Assembly (NCBI RefSeq): GCF_035222375.1
Contig: NW_026946363.1
Location: forward strand, 5,704,001 to 5,768,000
DNA: 64,000 nucleotides
Source: Podospora pseudocomata
Lineage: Eukaryota > Ascomycota > Sordariomycetes > Sordariales > Podosporaceae
Direction of reading: 5' to 3'
Every line of letters begins with the position of its first letter. The stretch's first letter is position 1. The notes beneath the pieces are model-generated. The model was given only the letters and a program-made list of their open reading frames with translations, did not search any database and was not told the origin of the DNA. The position numbers and the translations under genes were made by a program. This document shows positions 12,101 to 23,385 of the stretch, one piece after another.

Positions 12101-13479
12101 GAACCACTGCTCTGGACTCGCAAACTTCTCGGCAGAATATCCAGAAGAGCTCCAGCGGATCTCTCAGATCACCGGATTCACTGATCACTAGCTGACCATC
12201 ACTGCTGCTCGCTGCACGCCTTGCACGACACCGTCTCTGCACTACGTTAGTCATCGCCTGGTTCTGCGAGGGACTGCAGCCAACGCTTGATTTTCTCTTG
12301 ATCTTCATCTCTCAGACACCACTTCTGCTTGCTGGAGCTGGGTGCCGCCGCGAAGAGCTCTCTTGCTCTCCCGCACATCTGAAACGGCAACCCCCGTCTC
12401 GGTCGTACGTGCACAATTTCATCCTGATCCCCTCCCATTACCGAGTCTGCCCAGTACCGACGTCCCACGCCTCTTTGGTGCAGTCTCCCGAATTCCCTGA
12501 GAAGGAAAAAAAAGAACACTCCAAGTTGTTGGCGTCCTCGCCGTTGCTTGTCTTTTCATCGGTTCCTCGCACTACAGCACAACGTGCGACTTGTACGACA
12601 TTGCACCTGATTCGCCGGGTGGGAAGGATAGACACAGCGTACGGTATACAACCGGGTCGCCCAATACCGCGCAGTGTGAGGTGACAGGGGTGTGTTCGTG
12701 GGGACGTCGAAACACAAAGGTACGTGATACCTCATCCCGTCACAGTTCCCCCCAGGGGTTCGTCGCTGGCTTGGCTTGGCTTGGCTTCGCGGTAGGTAGT
12801 AACCTCACACACACGCACAACTTTGCTTGGGCCAACCTGAACAGGCAAATCTGGCAAATGGGTTGAATACTATCGATCTGTTGTTACACTACCCGCCCCC
12901 GAACACCCTCGTTTTTTTTTCTTTCCTTCTGTCTGTCCCGTTCTGCCCGCCAGGCCATCACGGCTAACCTCTGATTACCTGGCGTATAGGCTGTCACGTC
13001 GTTTTATTTGGCTTCGCGAGGTCGAAGGCCACTGGTTTGTTGAAGATTAATTCTCTCGTTTTCCTGTTTGTTGGGCCTGGTTCGTGTGACGGCGCACGCT
13101 GGGTTCGGTCCAATCCTTTTTTTCCATTCTCCTACGCTGGCATAGATTACGCTCGTTTGTCGCGGCTACACACGCGTCCGGTTCCACGACTCTGGGATTT
13201 GGGACTGGGGGCACCCGACGTTTGCGATACCAGGTGTTTATGAGGTCCGAAGGTTGAGACAGACACGGTTTACTATTTACCATCAGCGGCAACTCGTGCC
13301 ACCCCGCCCTCCAGCAAACATTGGCAAACCGTTTCTTGTCGAAACCAAATCAGCAACAGCCTATGCTCGTGGAGTCGAAAGAAGGACCGGAAGGATTCGA
13401 AAAAGCCAGGGAAAGGAGGACTCGAAGGGAACGAACAGCCGGACTGGATGAGCCGAGGTGCAAGAGGGCTCTGAGCTAA
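9107..13479. other. Long gene-poor region upstream of the EGF-like gene
   Basis: This 4.4-kb stretch lacks a recognisable gene. Minus-strand frames at 10708-11022 and 10995-11348 (about 100-117 codons) have fairly protein-like composition but no domain and no clear splice partners. The stretch from about 11,600 to 13,480 is CT-rich with GTT and TTGGC repeats, typical of a fungal promoter and long 5' leader. A TAA directly precedes the ATG at 13480, so the downstream coding sequence does not extend into it. Confidence 0.4.
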
Positions 13480-16129
13480 ATGAGTACTAAAGATGGGAGA
13501 GGTATGGACCGATCACCACCAGCTGGGTCAATTGCAAGGGCGAGGGAGCGTGCCGCTGCTGGGTTACCGAGGCAGGAAAGGTCGCCACCAAGGTCAAGGC
13601 GAGGGCCAGCTGATGAGGAACCGCAAATCACAAGACCATCGAGACCACAAGCACCACCAGGACTACAGACGAAGGATGGGAATATCGGCGTGGCGATCTC
13701 CCGCCCGACACAGGTTCCACAATGGCCCCTGGCAGGCGGTCCTATTATAGCTCCCTCGAGTTCCAGCGGTGAACCGTATCGACCACCGCCGGGCAAGTCG
13801 CAGCCGCCGCAACGACCTCCGCGTCCGAGCCGAGTGCCCTCGATATTGGACGGCTCCAAGGTGCAGGATCCCACGCCGGTATTCCAGTATCGCCCGCGAC
13901 CTGGAAGAGAACCCTCGGGCCAGGAGTTGCTACCCGTGCCAGAAACGCCGTCCTCGGTGTCCCGAGCATCAACACAATCTTCAATAGTGTCAATACCTGA
14001 CTTTCCCATCCCTGCCCAGATTCCACCAGGACCACCGAGACGAAGCGTCAACCTCGGACCGCCGCCCTCTGCGCGACGTGGTGTTTCGTCTTTCTACTCC
14101 AATGTATCATATGTTTCACCTATTCCCGAAGAGAGCCCTCGCTCTCGATCACATACATCTTTTGCCTCGAGCGCTGCGATACCTGATGGCTGGGACACAC
14201 CATCACCCGGACCCAGTCCTCAGTACCCGGAAGCCTTTTACGACGACACTATCCTGGAGGAGGCCGGTCCTTTTGGTGATGAGGAGGAGAGTCGGTTGGT
14301 ACGAAACGCTAGTGTCGGAAAACGAGCGAAGCCAACTCTCGTGGGAACCGTAGTGGCTCCTGGCCCGCAACAGGAAGATCAAAACAGGAGGCCGGAGCCA
14401 AGGCCACTGCAAGGCGGGCCATTTGACGAGGGTACAGGTTACGTGGACTATTCGAGTTCTTCCAGCACGATTCCAGCTTCAGCGAGGTTGCCTATCGGCG
14501 CGGCAGTCACTCGGGATTCTGTGATCAATGCCTTGTCCTCGGCAAGTGCGGATGATCCGTCGACCACACCGGCACAGCGAGAAGAAAAAACACCATCTCC
14601 ACAAGAAAGTCTAGAACCTAGACAATACAGCCGGCTGTCGGCCATTCGAAGACCGCCACGGTTGGATATGGATGCTGTACGCAAGGCCGAGGCGAGGGGG
14701 AGCTTGACGAGTTTGCCAGAATTGATCAGACGGGCGACGAAACTAGCTGCGAGTTTGGAAAAGGGCAAGAGACCGGCGAGTCGGTTCGATGACCTGGACT
14801 ATTCGGGTTCGGAGGGATATGGAGGTGAGGGCACATCTTGGCTCGATATATAAAGAACAGAAGCTAACACGCCATGAAGTTCGCAATGAGAAGCATCAAT
14901 CCGGGCTCTCGGACATGCTCGCAGCCTTCCCACCACCCGCCCAACCAGGAGCAAGCAGCAGCCGTCGCAGTATCCGCAACAGCATACGAGACCATGTTCA
15001 GTCATGGCCATTGCCGATGAACACACGCTCCAACAACACATCTCGGGAAGCCAACGGCCCTGACAGCGACCCTGACAATCCGGACAAGAAGCAGAACCGC
15101 CGGTGCTGTGGGCTCCCTCTTTGGGGGTTTATCGTGGTAATGATTGTCATTCTGGTCATCATGGCCGCCGCTATCATTATCCCGATCGAGTTCTTCGTCA
15201 TCCGCAGGCAAAACAACGGCAACGACGCCCAAGCCTCGATACAACAATGTCAAGAGCAGTTGACATGCGCCAACGGGGGCACCAACGTCGTCAACGACGG
15301 GATTTGCTCCTGCATCTGCACCGGCGGCTTCACCGGCTTCGACTGCACCACCGCCCCATCACCAGGCTGCACCACCTTTACTCTCTCCAGCCCGGAGAAC
15401 ATGTCCAATGTTACCGTAGGGGACGCCATCCCACGACTTATCCAGCAAGCCCAGAGTAATTTTTCCATTCCGTTAGATGGGGAGCAGGTCATCGCCAAGC
15501 TTAACTCGGCCAACATGTCCTGCACGGCGACCAACGCCCTGGTGACCTTTGACGGCAGTGCCGTCCGCCAAAGCAGTGCGGCTGCTCTGGCGCAGGTTAA
15601 TGATGTCAACGTCAACGCGGTGGTGATCGATGGGGTGTTTTGGACTACGATTACAATTTTCGCAGGGCAGTTCACCACCATCACGATTGATGCTCAGAAT
15701 CCCTTGGGGATTCCCACCGGTACCGTCCGGCAGGGGGGATCTACGGTGTTATCAACGGGGACGGAAACGTCAATAAGACCAACACTGACAGTCACACCAA
15801 CTGTCACCCGGACGGTTACCACGACGATCCCGCTGAGTTCAGGGCAGACAACGGTGCCTACGCCGACGCCGACGCCGGGGTTCAAGGTCACGGAGGATGT
15901 GCTGGATTTTGCGAGGGTGGTGGTGCTGTTTGTGTTGCAGGAGGAGAGCTTGAGGGGGGCGGAGGGGGTGCAGGTTGCGTTGCAGAATTTGTTTAGCAGG
16001 ACTAGCCCGGTCGTGAGCGTGGAGGAGGCGAGGAACGTGACTGTTGGAGGGGGGTGGAGTGTGGATCTGGTGGATTGGAGGGTTGATCTTGGGAAAGGGG
16101 TGGTAGGGGGGACGCATGAGGATGGATAA
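13480..16129 (+). CDS. Single-pass membrane protein with an EGF-like domain
   Basis: Two exons, join(13480..14824,14880..16129), encode 864 aa; the 55-bp intron has a GCTAACAC branch site and a phase-1 junction. An in-frame TAA immediately before the ATG fixes the start. Residues 1 to about 525 are Pro/Ser/Arg-rich and disordered, with several PxxP-type stretches. A CC pair just before a hydrophobic segment (about 531-555) is a plausible palmitoylation site. After the membrane segment comes one EGF-like module (about 572-604, six cysteines, CxCICxGGFTGFDC pattern), then a folded region and a Thr/Ser/Pro-rich stretch. With no signal peptide and a basic N-terminal side, a type II orientation (EGF module outside) is most likely. 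Similar 'glycoprotein X'-style EGF proteins are widespread in Pezizomycotina but their function is not established; a wall or surface adhesion role is inference. Confidence 0.85.
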
Positions 16130-17799
16130 GGGTGCGGGGTGGGGAATATTTGGGTTTCTATACTATAATGCCGGGAGCGATCTTTTTTTACTATTTGGGT
16201 GTTCAAGTTCAAAGGGGGAGGTGGCAGGGAATCAAGGCTAGGACCTTTATGTGAGGAGCGTGGTTACTTGATCGAGAGGAGTATCAGGGAGTTTGGGGAG
16301 AGGCGAGAAGACCGAAAAGCTGTTGTACAATACCAACCAACCTTGGAGAGAAAGCTTTTCACAGCGAGCTTTTTTTTCATAATCCTGCCGTTCTTTATCT
16401 AGGTGGCGGGGGGCGTCTTGGAGATATGGAGTTGGAGTTGCGAGAAGTTTTGGGGAGCAAGAGAAGAAATCTGCAGATATGTTTGATACCAGACCGTTGG
16501 GGATATTTACGCCTTGAATTAATGTTGATTTATACAGAATTGCTTGATTGTCGTTTACATTGCCACCTCTCCCTTTTGCTCTTTTGTTATCAAGTTGCCA
16601 TTTACAGTATGTGGCCTTTTCTACAGAATACTGTCGTGTACAGTTGGGATTGGTTCTGCTTGAGGAAACTCAGTATCACGGAAAATCGGGATTGTTGACG
16701 GGCAGTCGCGATTCAAACAGACCCCGAAGATGAGGTTGAGAGTGGGGAGGAGATGGATCCGTGCGGAGAAGATGGTTTCTGGGGTGTCGCCTCCTTCTTC
16801 GTTGGAGCGGGGTGAGGAGGATGGTTCTGGAGCTTGCGGATGAGGCTGTCAAGGAGACCGAAGCTGAGGACGAGAAGGAATTCAGAAGAGTGATTATGAG
16901 TACAAGAGGTTGGTGATATACATGGCCGCTAAGACGGACCTGCTTCCGTCCTGCCTGTTGTTATTTACTGCGTACAGGAAGGATTGGTATTTATGGTGTA
17001 TTGATGGCGTAACCGGGCTGGCCCTGGGGGGGGGGGGGCTGGTTGCGGAAGGTCCGGTCGGTCTGTCGGTCGGTGGTTCACATTAGGTGCGGAGTGTTTC
17101 GGGGTCTTGGAAGAATACCCAGAAGCAGATGAGATGGGAAGAAAAGTGGCGAGAGGAGTGGGTTATCATGTGACGCAGACGATGAAACTGCTCAAACAAT
17201 CGACAAGCTTCCAGAGCAGCAATGAACAAAGACGCACGTTCGAAAAGATCGAAACAGGAAATGTGTGGAGAAAATCAAGCCATGCCTGAGGCCCCTAATT
17301 ATTACGTCTATTGGCGCCGAGCACCTCCGCTCTCTTTCCCTTCTTGGCCTGGGAGGGGCCATCATTTGGCTGACGCCACCCAGACACACAATGTTTGGCT
17401 CCGGCAGGCCCGGGTCTCTAACGATAGCATTCCATTATTAACAGCCAGGGTCGCCAGCAGGCCAGTGGCCACTACGCAACACACCCTCATGCCCACCACC
17501 TCACCTCCCTCCAACAACACAAACACATTTCACCATAACACAAAGTCGACTGGCTCGCATCCTCCCATCGATACCTAACCAACTAACTAACCGACAAATC
17601 ACCATCGTTTTTATCCGCGCTTTCCCTTTTTGCTGTTTCTTCCTCCAACCTGAGATCTCTCCACACAACCACCGCGACAAGTGCCTGTCGACTTCCCGCC
17701 GCTGGACGATTAGCGATAACCCTCACTAGCTTGACTTTACAATCGACACGCGGCCCCTAAACACAACAACACCAACAATACACTGTTCCGTCGGCAATC
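16130..17799. other. Intergenic region
   Basis: About 1.7 kb between two plus-strand genes. It contains a G13 run at 17026-17038. The stretch from about 17,400 to the next ATG is C/A-rich and CT-rich, typical of a promoter and 5' leader. No convincing coding frame. Confidence 0.4.
17026..17038. repeat. G13 homopolymer
   Basis: Thirteen consecutive G in intergenic DNA, next to a run of GGTCGGT repeats. Confidence 0.7.
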
Positions 17800-19023
17800 A
17801 TGCTCATGAAGTCACTCTCACTTGCAGCGGCTGCCGGCCTTTTGGCTGCCCCGGCTGCTAACGCATTTCTCATCCCTCCCGAGATCAGCGAATCCGACCT
17901 CAAGATCGCCCAGGAAGTCGAGTTCGCCGAGCCCAAAATCGCAGAGGTCCAGCCCATCGATCTTGAATGCCCTGGATGCCCGCTCAACATCAAGGGGCGA
18001 TTTGGACAAGACATTCAGGTCAAGACTGGACGACCAAACCACCTCGAGCTTCTGTTTGCCATCGAGCACCGCCCTGAAGGTGGCGATCGTTTGTTGGTGA
18101 ACGACTTTGAACTGTACCCCTTTGCCGACCCATTCTCTAGCAATTTGATGGCGCCCCAGGTGTTGGATGACGGTGCAGAGGCGGAAACAAGACATGATCA
18201 CCATGGTGGAGAAGAAGATGGGCATCGCAGGGGCAAGCACCATCGACGACCGAAACCGCAGGCTCAGCGACTTGGCTTTGGGCTTCATGTCTCCCCGATT
18301 CAGAAGGATACTGATGGCAAATTTGAGCTTATTGAGGTTGAACTGCAGGTTATTGAAGTCGGGTACACGTTTGTCGAGAACATTCCCAAGGTCAGGGTCA
18401 ATCTTGTGAAGGACCAGGAGGGTAAACTCCTCATGACCACCGTCGAGAAGACCACCACCCAGACTATTGTCGAGGTTTCCGATGAGGACAAGCCCGCCGA
18501 GTGCACCACTCGGATCTGCCAGCTCATGGCTGCCGCGCACGAGAAGATGGAGCAGCTCCGCAAGATGAGACTTCCTGGTTGCCATGGTGGTAACAAGGAG
18601 GGCATGGGCATGAGACCTGCCTTCCACCACGGAGGCGAGCACCATCACGGCGGCCACCACGGCCACAGCGAGCCTCGCCCTGGTCGCATGGGTATGCGCG
18701 AGCACAGCTGGGGCAAGCTGTTCAAGAACATCACCTCGCACATCTTGCTTCCGGTCCTCATCGGTCTCGTCGCTGGTGTCGCCGTTAGCTTGATCGGTAT
18801 GGCGGTTGGTACCGTTATTGTTGGCTTGTGGCGCTTCTTCCGCAAGCCTACCCACACTTCCCGTAGACACTCCAGACGTCACTCTCTCCACAAGGCTTCC
18901 CACAAGGAGGCCGTTGTTGCCGAGGAGAAGTCTGGGCTTTTGACTGAGGAGGAGCAGGATGCCCCTCCTGCTTACCAGGATGCGGAGACCAACACCGCCG
19001 CCAAGCCCGCCGGGGAGGTTTAA
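17800..19023 (+). CDS. Secretory-pathway single-pass membrane protein with His-rich linkers and a PPxY tail
   Basis: A single exon encodes 407 aa. A signal peptide is clear (residues 1-22, cleavage after NA). The lumenal part holds a CPGC pair (57-60), a beta-rich domain interrupted by a His/Arg-rich insert (131-150), a second His-rich linker (276-289), and then a long hydrophobic membrane segment (about 315-344). The cytosolic tail is basic near the membrane and then acidic, with a PPAY motif (389-392). The overall design matches a Pezizomycotina-restricted family that I believe is catalogued as DUF7728; I am confident of the architecture and less so of the label. PPxY motifs recruit WW-domain ubiquitin ligases such as Rsp5, so regulated endocytosis or vacuolar sorting is a reasonable inference. 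The long open frame on the opposite strand is a codon-bias shadow. Confidence 0.8.
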   Translation: MLMKSLSLAAAAGLLAAPAANAFLIPPEISESDLKIAQEVEFAEPKIAEVQPIDLECPGCPLNIKGRFGQDIQVKTGRPNHLELLFAIEHRPEGGDRLLVNDFELYPFADPFSSNLMAPQVLDDGAEAETRHDHHGGEEDGHRRGKHHRRPKPQAQRLGFGLHVSPIQKDTDGKFELIEVELQVIEVGYTFVENIPKVRVNLVKDQEGKLLMTTVEKTTTQTIVEVSDEDKPAECTTRICQLMAAAHEKMEQLRKMRLPGCHGGNKEGMGMRPAFHHGGEHHHGGHHGHSEPRPGRMGMREHSWGKLFKNITSHILLPVLIGLVAGVAVSLIGMAVGTVIVGLWRFFRKPTHTSRRHSRRHSLHKASHKEAVVAEEKSGLLTEEEQDAPPAYQDAETNTAAKPAGEV

Positions 19024-20171
19024 ACTAGTGGTGTATGAGATAAAGGTGCTCGAAGGAGAAGATTGGAAAGCTGCCACAGGGGGGGCGGGAGGCTTTTGGA
19101 TTGCGGGCGTTTTTAGGGGACCCTGACTGAGCTGGACAAAAACACACACGGCTGACACTCCTTTTGATTTTTTTTCATCATCATTGTCAAAACGAGGGTT
19201 GTTTTTTTTCCAGATTCCAGGAGTTTTCGTGTTTTCTTTTACATTTTCCTATTGTTTGGTCTTTTTTTTCTCTTGATCATCAAAAATACCCACATTCCTT
19301 TTTAGTTTTATACACCTACTCGGAGATGAAATATGAACAACAATCTGTCAAGATTTGACGTCACTGAGTTTGTCCCTTGATGTGTGCATGTGTGACGGGG
19401 CGGGGGAGAGAAGAAGAGGTTGTCAAGGTTTGAGCTAATGTGTCTTTGTGATGCAACGAAAATGAAAGATGGGTTGCAGGATGGGGTTTTCCGTGGGAGA
19501 TCTCCCGAGATCTGCCTTGCAGTATGCAGCTATTTTGGATGGGTGGGTGGTTTTGAGGCCGGTGAGATGCCGGACTGTGTGGAGACATTGGGAGGGTGTA
19601 AGTCAATGTTCAGTCTCTTTAGCCTAGGACTGACTGTTCTGAGAAGTGTCAGAGAAGATTAGCTGTGCCTGGTCTAGAAAGTCACCCCTCATGTCCAGCA
19701 ATCTCTCACCGTATCAATCATACTGTGTAACTCGAATGTGGACACATCCAAGAGGTGGCCGCCAAACAGGTCGCAGTTCGCCTCTTGTTTCTCTGCGCGC
19801 GCGCCCGCCCGCCTGCGGCTTTCCCAATCCCCGACTCCACACGGGCTATCTTGCTGTTGTTATCGATAGGCATGTCCCCAATTCGCTCCACCAAAATTCC
19901 CCCCCACCGCCTTTGGTCGCAACACTGGCAGAATTCGCTTTTTTCGCGGAATTGCTCTCGACCCTTGCCGCAGCACAACGACTTGGCGACAACCTTTTTT
20001 TTTTTTTTTTTTTTTTTTTTTTCTCTCTCTCTCTCTTTTTCGTTGCTGGTTGAATTTCTTTGTCAACCACCACCCATCACCGATTCCACCTCCAGTCGCA
20101 ATCCATATTTTTCTGGATCGCGCTCTCCTTTTCTCACCATTGCTTGATCTGAGGAAAACAACAAAGCAACA
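19024..20171. other. Intergenic region, NOP6 promoter
   Basis: About 1.1 kb. The first 300 bp are T-rich and probably 3' UTR. The distinctive element is a T28 tract followed by a CT repeat, 137-177 bp before the NOP6 start codon. No coding frame is convincing. Confidence 0.45.
19995..20036. promoter_or_regulatory. Poly(dA:dT) tract plus CT repeat upstream of NOP6
   Basis: Twenty-eight T are followed by about seven CT units, ending some 135 bp before the NOP6 ATG. Long poly(dA:dT) tracts are known to exclude nucleosomes at fungal promoters, and CT-rich leaders lie near transcription starts. Use as a core-promoter element here is inferred from position. Confidence 0.5.
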
Positions 20172-21326
20172 ATGGGCAAGTCAAGTTCCAAGAAGCGCTC
20201 CCGCTCCGACGAGGACGACATCGCTGTCGCGGCGCAAGAGCAGGAGGTTATGAAGAAGAGCAAGGTGGACGAGAACGGCAAGAGCGAGGTGACAAAGTCT
20301 GAGTCTTCCGACAAGAAATCCAAGAAGGAAAAGAAGGACAAGAAGGAGAAGAAGGACAAGTCTGAGAAGAAGGAGAAGAAGGACAAGAAGGACAAGAAGG
20401 AAAAGAAGGAAAAGAAGGAAAAGAAGTCCAATTCGGCTGCCGAGGAGGAGGAGGAGCCCGCCGCCGCTGAGGAACCAGCCGTCGAGTCCTCCGAGAAGAA
20501 GTCCAAGAAGGACAGGAAAGACAAAAAGGACAAGAAGGACAAGAAGTCCAAAGAGGAGAACCAGCTACCCCCCTCCCACCCCGACGCCCAAAAACCAAAG
20601 TCGCAAGAGGAGGCAATGGCGGAGGAGACCCAACCCAAAGGCCGCTTCATCTGCTTCGTCGGCAACCTCCCTTACACGGCCACGGCGGAATCCCTCACCG
20701 CCCACTTCGCCGCTCTCCAGCCCACCTCTGTCCGTCTCCTCACCGAGCGCGACGACCCCAAAAAGTCGCGCGGGATCGCCTTTGTCGAGTTTGACCGCTT
20801 CGACAGGATGAAGACGTGCCTGGAGAAGTTTCACCACACCGAGTTTGAGGGGAGGAAGATTAATGTTGAGTTGACGTATGTTCCCCCTTATCCCCTTTCC
20901 CCCTGATGGATGTTTCTGCTGACAAGTTATACGCAAATAATTAGTGCCGGCGGCGGAGGCAAAACCCCCCAACGCCTCGACAAGATCAAGGAGAAGAACG
21001 CCAAGCTCAACGAGGAGCGCCGCAGCAGGATGAAGAAGGTCGAGGTCGAAAAGGCCGAGAAGGAAAAGGCAAAGGCTGCTGACAGTGCTGAGGAGAAGCC
21101 TGCTGAGGAGGAGGACGACCAAGCTGGTATCCACCCTTCCCGCCGGGCGCAGGTCGGGGCCGAGTTCAACGAAGATGAGGAGGACAATTTCGGGTATAGC
21201 AATGGTGGTGGTGGCAGGGGTAGGAGGGGTGGTGGTGGTAGAGGCGGTGGTGGTAGGGGGAGAGGTGGTGGTAGAGGTAGAGGTGGGAGAGGTGGCGGCG
21301 GTGGGAGGTTTCAAAAGAAGTGGTAG
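20172..21326 (+). CDS. NOP6: Nop6-like nucleolar RRM protein
   Basis: Two exons, join(20172..20875,20945..21326), encode 361 aa; the 69-bp intron begins GTATGT and the split codon restores a Thr. Residues 45-130 are an extreme Lys-rich stretch of KKEKKDKK-type repeats, typical of nucleolar proteins. One RRM occupies about 158-235, with RNP2 FVGNLP (162-167) and RNP1-like KSRGIAFVEF (198-207). The C-terminal part is charged and helical, with the IHPSRRAQVGAEFNEDEE segment shared by Nop6-like proteins, then a Gly/Arg (RGG) tail. Yeast Nop6 binds the 5' ETS of pre-rRNA and helps early 40S assembly. This protein is longer than yeast Nop6 because of the Lys-rich and RGG extensions. Confidence 0.85.
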
Positions 21327-22470
21327 ATCATTTCCACTGCTGTCTTGAGAGGGGGGAAAATATAGGAGAAAATGGATTGGTAAAAAGAAAAAAAAAATGG
21401 GAAAAGGGAGTGGATACAGGTTTCACACCTGGGCTTCTCTTTGCTGTTAGGTAGATATAATGTGGTTCTGGCTGGTTGGTTGGACAATGGTGTTTTAAGC
21501 AAAAGTTGGGAGTACGCTTATGATACCCCTTTTGTTTTCTGGCTGAAAAAGTTGCAGAATAGAAGAGTGTAGGGCTCAGAGAGAAGAGAGAGAAGAATGG
21601 AGAGTTCAGGTCGTCAACCATCTAGGGTGTATCGGTCTTTTTTAAACACGGTGATAAGCTGAGAGAGCCAGGTGAATTCAGATCATCGTGCGGCACCACG
21701 GGAAGCCAGTATACGAGACACTAAATTGTCATCAGCATACAAACAGACACCGCATTTCACATCAAAGCAGTTTCAAGATGTCTTCTTTCGCACATTCATC
21801 ATATTCTCCCCTCCTCTCACCTCAACCTCAAACTACGTACCCTCCTCCCCCAACTCCTCCTCCCTCCCCAACCCAGCTATCTACAGAAAATAATAAAAAG
21901 AAACGAGAAGCAACGGAAAAAGCCCTAGTAACAACCCCTAGATTATTGACGGTTGGGTAGGATCGCCAGCGTGTGGAGGAAACACAAAAACGTGAGAGTT
22001 CGTTGAGAGCGACATGTGCCTGATTACTCGACACTCTTGTATACCCCCAATACAATATCTGCGGCCATAAAGCCAGAAAAAGGTTGATTCAAACAGCCTA
22101 GGTATCTTCGTACCTTGCATGACTGCCTTCATCCCTTCTTCCGTCTAGTCAAGCCTCAAATCTTGCAGGGTATCCCATACTAAAGGTACGGTGTAACCCC
22201 CGAACTACACGTCATACTTCATCCACACGCGAAGCGACCCCGGGAATGGTTTGAAAAAGGTGTTATTGGGGTTGTACTATGGAGGTTGAAGCCAAATAGC
22301 AGGCGCAGGCATATGTCGTCGGGTATAGATGGTGTGTGTGTGTGTGTGTGTGTGTGTGATTGTATGGTTTGCATTACGGAAAACAATCGTTCGTCGTCGT
22401 AGCGATTAGTAAGAAGCACTTCCTTTTGCTTTTTTTTTTTTTTCGAATTGAAGACGAGAAAACAAGGTTA
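21327..22470. other. Convergent intergenic region (NOP6 / RAC1)
   Basis: About 1.1 kb between two converging stop codons, so it contains both 3' untranslated regions. It includes a GT dinucleotide repeat at 22332-22358 and a T14 run at 22430-22443. No coding frame is convincing. Confidence 0.45.
22332..22358. repeat. (GT)n microsatellite
   Basis: About 13 GT dinucleotide units. The position is downstream of the RAC1 stop codon on its strand. Confidence 0.85.

Positions 22471-23385
<915 letters not shown>

Noticed and set aside
17818-19158. 446-codon open frame antisense to the His-rich membrane protein
   Set aside because: It mirrors the real gene, caused by GC-rich third positions. The sense strand has a signal peptide, membrane helix and coherent domain; the antisense product has none.
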